Origin: an uncultured Pseudomonadota bacterium
GTDB lineage: Bacteria; Pseudomonadota; Gammaproteobacteria; Burkholderiales; Burkholderiaceae_C
Assembly (NCBI GenBank): GCA_900320815.1
Contig: ONTY01000032.1
Coordinates: 1-10,561, forward strand
Reading direction: 5' to 3'
Length of the DNA: 10,561 nt
The position numbers and the translations under genes were made by a program. Positions 6,931-10,561 of this stretch are shown in pieces. Below the pieces are notes generated by a model. It was not told the DNA's origin. It ran no database searches and saw only the letters and a list, made by a program, of their open reading frames with translations. The stretch's first letter is position 1. Each line of letters opens with the position of its first letter.

Positions 6931-6938
6931 ACAGCCAA

Positions 6939-7145
6939 ATGCGTTTGCTCAGCCTTTCTCTTCTCCTTCCTGCGAGTTTGCTGATTGCCGGGTGCGGAAC
7001 CTGCAAAGCCCCGACAGCGGCCAAGCAAGAGCCACTGCCAGTGGTCTCCGAGCCGGCACCGCCGCCGCCCGCACCTGTGATGACAGAACCAGCGCCGGAA
7101 CCTGAAAAACCAGTCATGCGCCCACCGCGTCGCGACCGTAACTGA
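6939..7145 (+). CDS. Small Pro-rich lipoprotein ending in PRRDRN (family member 3)
   Basis: A 68-residue protein of unknown function. Signal MRLLSLSLLLPASLLIAGC has lipobox LIAGC, with Cys19 predicted to be acylated and Gly at +2. The mature chain has just one further Cys (C22), then a Pro/Glu-rich linker (PAPPPPAPV and PAPEPEKPV) and ends RPPRRDRN. The last six residues are identical to those of the previous gene, while the middle has diverged completely apart from its Pro richness, so the ends look like the conserved functional parts. ATG 6939 is preceded by CAGGA at 8-base spacing; the longer reading from 6849 crosses the hairpin segment and is rejected. It ends just before a strong terminator shared with the convergent LOG-family gene. 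Pro-rich lipoproteins of this size can be peptidoglycan-spanning tethers, but no homologue is claimed. Confidence 0.75.
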   Translation: MRLLSLSLLLPASLLIAGCGTCKAPTAAKQEPLPVVSEPAPPPPAPVMTEPAPEPEKPVMRPPRRDRN

Positions 7146-7167
7146 GAGCATTGCCCCAAGTCATACA

Positions 7168-7194
7168 AAACCCGCCCAGCCGGCGGGTTTTTTT
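7168..7194. terminator. Bidirectional terminator between exported-protein cluster and LOG gene
   Basis: AAACCCGCC (7168-7176) pairs perfectly with GGCGGGTTT (7182-7190) around a 5-base loop, followed on the plus strand by TTTT and preceded by AAAA, which serves the minus strand. It ends the plus-strand cluster 22 bases after its last stop and also lies 8 bases beyond the stop of the convergent gene. Confidence 0.9.
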
Positions 7195-7202
7195 ATGCAC
7201 GT

Positions 7203-8090
7203 TTAGGCCGCCGCCGTCAGGCTGAGGCTGGCGCAAATGGCCGCCCACGCCTGCTGCGCGTTGTCAGCAAAATGCAGAAAAGCAAGCTCTTTTTCCGCAA
7301 TCATGCCTTCGGCCAGCAGCGCGTCCCAATTAATAAGGCGCTGCCAATAATCCCGTCCCACCAGCACAATGGGCATGGAGTGCACTTTGCCCGTTTGCAC
7401 CAGAGTAAGCGCCTCAAAAAGTTCATCCAGCGTGCCAAAACCGCCGGGAAAAGCCACGTGCGCCCGCGCACGCAGCATGAAATGCGTTTTACGCAGCGCA
7501 AAGTAATGCAGGCGAAACGAAAGCTGCGGCGTGACGTACGGATTGGCGTGCTGCTCATGCGGCAGCGTGATGTTCAGCCCCACAGATGGCTCCCCTTTGT
7601 CGCTGGCGCCACGGTTGGCCGCTTCCATGATGCCCGGACCGCCCCCGGTGCAAATGTGCAACTTGCCCTCCGGCGGCTGCGCACGGCTGTAACGCGCCAC
7701 CAAGCGAGCAAACTCACGTGCCTCGGTGTAATGCCGCGCGCGCTGCACGGCGCGCTCAGCGGCAGCAATGGCGGCGACATCGCCACTGGCGCGAGCAGCG
7801 GCCAACTGCGCCTCTGCTGCTTCGGGCGATGGAATGCGCGCGCTGCCATAGACGACGATGGTTTGATGCACGCCAGCGGCGGCCATGTCCATGTCCGGCT
7901 TGAGGAGTTCAAGCTGCACGCGCGCGCCGCGCGTGGCGCTGCGCATCATGAACTCTGGGTCAGCAAACGCCAGTCGTCCAGCGTCCGGCGCCAGCGCCGC
8001 ACCGGCACCAGCGCCATGCAGCGCGTCCCAGGCATCGGCCAGTGAGGCGCGCAGCCCGGCGCTGCCGTATGGATGTTGAGTGGATTCCAT
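7203..8090 (-). CDS. LOG-family protein (Lonely-Guy type nucleotide phosphoribohydrolase)
   Basis: A 295-residue cytoplasmic protein with a Rossmann-like fold. The LOG signature is complete: VVYGSARIPSP, then CTGGGPGIMEAANRGA and FPGGFGTLDELFEALTLVQTGK. The second is the PGGxGTxxE motif that binds the phosphoribosyl moiety and includes the catalytic Glu. Characterised LOG enzymes split nucleoside 5'-monophosphates into base and ribose 5-phosphate (cytokinin activation in plants; AMP-type activity in bacteria). The bacterial physiological substrate is often unknown, so old 'lysine decarboxylase' labels should be avoided. It is longer than the ~190-residue short LOGs, with an N-terminal extension of about 75 residues and an insertion between the first strand and the GGGPG loop, as in the large LOG subgroup. 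ATG 8090 is the first start in frame and has no evident ribosome binding site. It is separated from efp by a terminator. Confidence 0.92.
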   Translation of the reverse strand: MESTQHPYGSAGLRASLADAWDALHGAGAGAALAPDAGRLAFADPEFMMRSATRGARVQLELLKPDMDMAAAGVHQTIVVYGSARIPSPEAAEAQLAAARASGDVAAIAAAERAVQRARHYTEAREFARLVARYSRAQPPEGKLHICTGGGPGIMEAANRGASDKGEPSVGLNITLPHEQHANPYVTPQLSFRLHYFALRKTHFMLRARAHVAFPGGFGTLDELFEALTLVQTGKVHSMPIVLVGRDYWQRLINWDALLAEGMIAEKELAFLHFADNAQQAWAAICASLSLTAAA

Positions 8091-8103
8091 AGTTGTACAA
8101 ATG

Positions 8104-8136
8104 ACAAGAAAAAGCCCCGCACAAAACTGGCGGGGC
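8104..8136 (-). terminator. Rho-independent terminator of efp
   Basis: GCCCCGC (8114-8120) pairs with GCGGGGC (8130-8136) around a 9-base loop. On the minus strand the stem is followed by TTTTTCTT. It lies 29 bases after the efp stop and ends just before the LOG gene start, so LOG is not expected to be read through from efp. Confidence 0.88.
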
Positions 8137-8165
8137 CTGAGGTTTCTCTTGAAAGACTGGCTGCA

Positions 8166-8720
8166 TTACACGCGCTTGCGATATTCGCCGGTGCGCGTGT
8201 CAATTTCAACCTTGTCGCCCTGGTTGACGAATAGCGGCACCGCCACTTCAAAACCAGTGGCAATTTTTGCAGGTTTGAGCACCTTGCCAGAAGTGTCGCC
8301 TTTTACACCCGGCTCGGTCCAAGTGATTTCGCGCACCACTGTGGTGGGCAATTCCACGGCAATCGCCTTGCCTTCGTAGAACTCCACCTGGCATTCCATG
8401 CCGTCTTCCAGATAGTTGAGCGCATCGCCCATATTGGCGGCTTCCACTTCATGCTGATTGTATTCACCATCCATGAAAACATACATGGGGTCGGCAAAAT
8501 AGGAATAGGTACAGTCCTTATGATCAAGAATAACCTGTTCCATTTTGTCGTCGGCACGGAACACGACTTCTGTGCCCATATTGCCGAGCAGTGCTTTGAG
8601 TTTCATGCGCACTGTGGAGGCACCACGGCCACCGCGTGCGTATTCAGTTTTCAGCACAATCATGGGGTCTTTGCCGTGCATGATGACGTTGCCGGCGCGG
8701 ATTTCCTGGGCGAGTTTCAT
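8166..8720 (-). CDS. efp: Elongation factor P, arginine-rhamnosylated type
   Basis: EF-P binds ribosomes stalled on consecutive prolines, next to the P-site tRNA, and promotes peptide bond formation. The 184-residue protein has the three beta-barrel domains: an N-terminal KOW-like domain with the modified loop YARGGRGAS, the middle DKMEQVILD...[16 protein letters not shown] region, and the C-terminal domain ending [11 protein letters not shown]...[23 protein letters not shown]. The residue at the loop tip is Arg32, not the Lys34 used by the EpmA/EpmB pathway, so rhamnosylation by EarP is expected, and earP lies directly upstream. ATG 8720 starts the conserved [18 protein letters not shown] lies upstream at a somewhat long 12-base spacing. 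The earP-efp gap is 65 bases. Confidence 0.97.
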   Translation of the reverse strand: MKLAQEIRAGNVIMHGKDPMIVLKTEYARGGRGASTVRMKLKALLGNMGTEVVFRADDKMEQVILDHKDCTYSYFADPMYVFMDGEYNQHEVEAANMGDALNYLEDGMECQVEFYEGKAIAVELPTTVVREITWTEPGVKGDTSGKVLKPAKIATGFEVAVPLFVNQGDKVEIDTRTGEYRKRV

Positions 8721-8785
8721 GGCGTTTTCAAATCCTTTGCGTGAATGTGTGTGGGAAGCGCCCCTGCGGGCAAAAGGATGTAATT

Positions 8786-9868
8786 TTAGCCCGCGTGCAA
8801 CTGCACAGCGTGCGCCAGCAGCCGCTCTGCCAGACTGCTTTGCGCCAGCAGCCGCTCGCGCGCTGCACGCACGCACGCACCCCACTCCTCCAACGTCATG
8901 GCAGGTAACGTCCCCTCCTCTGCGCCACACCACACGCGCATGAAGCGCCGCAGCGCCAGTGGCGCCTGCAGCCACTCCAGCAGCGCATCGAGCTTGGCGT
9001 GGTGCGCGTTGTCTTCGGGCTGCGGATACGGCTGCCAAATGAAAGGCTGCCCCGCCCACAGCGCGCGTGTGAGTGAATCCTCGCCGCGCACAAAGTTCAC
9101 ATCGCACGCCCAGAGCAGCTCGTCGTATTCATCTTGCGCAAGCTGCGGCAGAAAGTGCAGGCGCAGCGCGCCGTGCTGCACTGCACATCCAGGGCAGGCG
9201 TGCACCGCCGCTGCCGCGCGCCCAGCGGCAACCAGCAACCGCACTGGCTGCGCGCTGCGTTGCCACGCGGCAAGCTGCGCCGCCAACGCCGGCGGCTCGT
9301 AGCAAAACAGGCTGGCGAATAGCTCCCCTTCGCGCGGTGGCGCTACGCCATGCGCTGCCGCCAGCCACGCCGCGCGGTCAAACGCCGCCTGGCGCGCCAG
9401 CAGGTTTTTCTCGCGCAGCAGTCCGCCCGTGGCCGGCGTGAAGCCGGGAAAGAAGAAGCAGCGCACCAGCCCCTGTCCGGCACCGTGCATCACCGGCGAA
9501 GGCAGCGCGTGCTGGCGTTCCACCCACGGCTCGGCGCTGAGGTATTCCAGGTTGAACCACACTGGCTCTCGCGCACCGCGTGCCGCAATGAACTCTTCCG
9601 GCAGCTCGCAGCCAAACATCTGCACCCACACGCCACCCGGCGGCTCGTGCGCCAGTGCCTGCACGTCAAACGGCTGCGCCCAGCGGCGCACCTGCACGCC
9701 TGCTGCGCCTTGCGGCGCCATCCACGCCAGCGGCGCCGCGTCGTCAATCCACAGCCGCACGCGCTGCCCGTGCGCCGCCAGCGCGCACGCCAGCCGCCAA
9801 CTCACGCCTGCGTCGCCCCAGTTGTCAATCACGCAGCAAAACACATCCCAAAGCGGCGCTTGGTGCAT
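8786..9868 (-). CDS. earP: EF-P arginine 32 rhamnosyltransferase
   Basis: EarP transfers rhamnose from TDP-rhamnose to Arg32 of EF-P, in inverted configuration, with a GT-B fold. The 360-residue protein starts [21 protein letters not shown], whose Asp15 and Asp19 correspond to the two essential Asp described for Pseudomonas EarP. It later shows [19 protein letters not shown] (the nucleotide-sugar binding region with the conserved Glu) and [25 protein letters not shown]-like [15 protein letters not shown] and [10 protein letters not shown] are also typical. ATG 9868 has no Shine-Dalgarno sequence; the longer reading to 9937 passes back through a terminator hairpin and into the tRNA end, so it is rejected. 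The start lies only 22 bases beyond that hairpin, leaving almost no room for a promoter (see findings). efp follows on the same strand and is its substrate. TDP-rhamnose must be made elsewhere in the genome. Confidence 0.95.
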   Translation of the reverse strand: MHQAPLWDVFCCVIDNWGDAGVSWRLACALAAHGQRVRLWIDDAAPLAWMAPQGAAGVQVRRWAQPFDVQALAHEPPGGVWVQMFGCELPEEFIAARGAREPVWFNLEYLSAEPWVERQHALPSPVMHGAGQGLVRCFFFPGFTPATGGLLREKNLLARQAAFDRAAWLAAAHGVAPPREGELFASLFCYEPPALAAQLAAWQRSAQPVRLLVAAGRAAAAVHACPGCAVQHGALRLHFLPQLAQDEYDELLWACDVNFVRGEDSLTRALWAGQPFIWQPYPQPEDNAHHAKLDALLEWLQAPLALRRFMRVWCGAEEGTLPAMTLEEWGACVRAARERLLAQSSLAERLLAHAVQLHAG

Positions 9869-9882
9869 GGCAAAAAAACGGA

Positions 9883-9922
9883 CAAAGAAAAAGCCGCCTG
9901 CGGCGTTCCCATCAGGCGGCTT
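9883..9922 (-). terminator. Rho-independent terminator downstream of tRNA-Gln
   Basis: AAGCCGCCTG (9891-9900) pairs perfectly over 10 bp with CAGGCGGCTT (9913-9922) around a 12-base loop. On the minus strand it is followed by TTTCTTTG directly after the stem's terminal TT. It lies 9 bases after the tRNA CCA end and just ahead of earP. Confidence 0.9.
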
Positions 9923-9931
9923 GTGAGTGTT

Positions 9932-10007
9932 TGGCACCCCGACCTGGGCTCGAACCAGGACTATTCTGTTCCAGAGACAGATGTGTTACCAATTACACCA
10001 TCGGGCA
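9932..10007 (-). tRNA. tRNA-Gln(CTG) with an acceptor stem that does not close
   Basis: The minus strand folds as a 76-base tRNA including encoded CCA: acceptor TGCCCGA, D stem GTGT/ACAC with loop AATTGGTA, anticodon stem TCTGT/ACAGA with loop CTCTGGA (anticodon CTG, reading CAG for Gln), variable ATAGT, and T arm CCTGG-TTCGAGC-CCAGG. The 3' acceptor strand is TCGGGGT, then GCCA. Pairs 3-70 to 7-66 are perfect, but 1-72 is T-T and 2-71 is G-G. The expected partner of TGCCCGA would be TCGGGCA. G73 fits Gln. Either the gene is damaged, or the two ends come from different tRNA genes joined in assembly; the AT-rich sequence begins immediately at its 5' side. Confidence 0.8.
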
Positions 10008-10159
10008 AACTCTCTCCGCATATTTTACAAAAAGAAATGCTTTTTGGCAAGGCAAAAGGCCGATTTATAAAGAGTTGTTGCGGAATCTTAATGCCAACAA
10101 AAAAAGCGAAAAGAAAAACTCTTTCCGCTTTTTTATTTATATTACTGTTTTAATTATAC
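10008..10159. terminator. AT-rich spacer with terminator of the RND gene
   Basis: The 152 bases between tRNA and transporter are strongly AT-rich. AAAAAAGCG (10100-10108) pairs with CGCTTTTTT (10126-10134), and after one A-C mismatch AAAG pairs with CTTT to close a 7-base loop. On the minus strand a T-tract CGCTTTTTTTG follows, making this the terminator of the transporter gene, whose stop is 26 bases away. Nothing else is recognised in the spacer. Confidence 0.75.
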
Positions 10160-10561
10160 TTAATATTTTTCAGGAACTTCTTCCAATATAACTTCTTTAT
10201 CTTTATCTTCCGGTATCGGAGTTCCCGAAACTTTATGCTTAAACCAATCACCGATAGAATCAACAATAATGTATGTTACAGGTGTCATAAGCAATGTAAC
10301 AAGAAGCGATAATAACTGTCCGCCGACAATAACGATAGCCAATCCTCTTCTAACATCTGCTCCTTCTCCGTTAGATATTAACATAGGTATCATGGAAACA
10401 ACAAGTGTTAATGTCGTCATCAAAATAGGTCTTAATCTTACTTTGTTTGCTTGAAGGATAGCATTTGTTCTGCCGTATCCCCTTGCTCTTAGCTGGTTTG
10501 TATAATCGGTCTGCAAAATAGCATTTTTACTTACAACTCCAACCAACATAAACATACCGAG
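10160..10561 (-). CDS. RND-family efflux transporter, C-terminal fragment
   Basis: The last 133 residues of an inner-membrane RND pump (AcrB/HAE1 or heavy-metal CusA-like); the rest lies beyond the right edge. The visible part matches the C-terminal membrane region: MLVGVVSKNAILQTDYTNQLR (loop and helix with the conserved KNAIL-D pattern), the RLRPILMTTLTLVVSMIP stretch, NGEGADVRRGLAIVIVGGQ, and the last helix LLVTLLMTPVTYIIVDS. A charged tail of about 30 residues ends EEVPEKY before TAA. These proton-driven pumps usually work with a periplasmic adaptor and an outer-membrane channel; neither is seen. Codons end mostly in A or T and base composition is far below that of all genes to the left, so it belongs either to a transferred segment or to another organism. 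Subfamily cannot be fixed from this fragment. Confidence 0.88.
   Translation of the reverse strand, partial: LGMFMLVGVVSKNAILQTDYTNQLRARGYGRTNAILQANKVRLRPILMTTLTLVVSMIPMLISNGEGADVRRGLAIVIVGGQLLSLLVTLLMTPVTYIIVDSIGDWFKHKVSGTPIPEDKDKEVILEEVPEKY

Noticed and set aside
6849..7145. 98-residue reading starting upstream of the third exported protein
   Set aside because: It would translate the hairpin segment and bury the lipoprotein signal; ATG 6939 has a proper ribosome binding site.
7272..8045. 257-residue plus-strand open frame opposite the LOG gene
   Set aside because: The minus strand carries complete LOG signatures; the plus frame has no recognisable content or ribosome binding site.
9933..9960. 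CACCCCGACC on the plus strand, resembling the 3' end of a tRNA-Pro
   Set aside because: The T-loop reads correctly (TTCGA) only on the minus strand, where a complete clover leaf forms.
9350..10153. 267-residue plus-strand open frame crossing earP, the tRNA and the AT-rich region
   Set aside because: It runs antisense through a conserved earP, across a tRNA and two terminators; composition changes abruptly within it.
1..10561. CRISPR array, insertion sequence, toxin-antitoxin or phage genes
   Set aside because: No regularly spaced direct repeats, transposase or integrase motifs, or paired small antitoxin-like genes were seen.

Overview
About 10.0 kb of this window is GC-rich DNA of a proteobacterial type. 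It most resembles a betaproteobacterium of the Burkholderiales/Neisseriales kind. The clues are an EarP/EF-P pair with Arg32 in EF-P, a proteobacterial-type GshA, a zinc-free (type B) ribosomal protein L31 and a large LOG-family protein. The last ~550 bases (from about 10,008) are AT-rich, use different codons and carry the end of an RND efflux pump gene. The change falls at or inside a tRNA gene whose acceptor stem does not close, so a chimeric assembly join is a real possibility.

Layout, left to right. (1) Positions 1-584, minus strand: shikimate kinase (aroK), running off the left edge. (2) 796-2221, plus: glutamate-cysteine ligase (gshA), interrupted by an apparent deletion of about 40 codons plus a frameshift near 1915-1945. 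Its stop overlaps the start of a GDSL/SGNH esterase (2218-2883) with a twin-arginine lipoprotein signal. (3) 3060-3299, minus: a small two-helix membrane protein of unknown function. (4) 3409-5166, minus: a large multi-pass GT-C-like membrane glycosyltransferase. (5) 5432-5707, minus: ribosomal protein L31 type B with its own terminator. (6) 6103-7145, plus: three small exported proteins in tandem (one secreted and Cys-rich, two lipoproteins), all ending in the same basic hexapeptide PRRDR[N/G]. (7) 7203-8090, minus: LOG-family protein. (8) 8166-9868, minus: earP followed by efp, encoding EF-P and its arginine rhamnosyltransferase. (9) 9932-10007, minus: tRNA-Gln(CTG) followed by a terminator. 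(10) 10160-10561, minus: C-terminal end of an AT-rich RND transporter gene.

Working relations: earP and efp act together in translation of polyproline stretches. gshA and the esterase are translationally coupled by an ATGA overlap. The three exported proteins look like a locally duplicated family and are the best candidate here for something undescribed. Four copies of one imperfect palindrome lie in gaps between genes from 2.9 to 6.0 kb, suggesting a dispersed intergenic repeat of this genome. No CRISPR array, insertion sequence, integrase or rRNA was seen.
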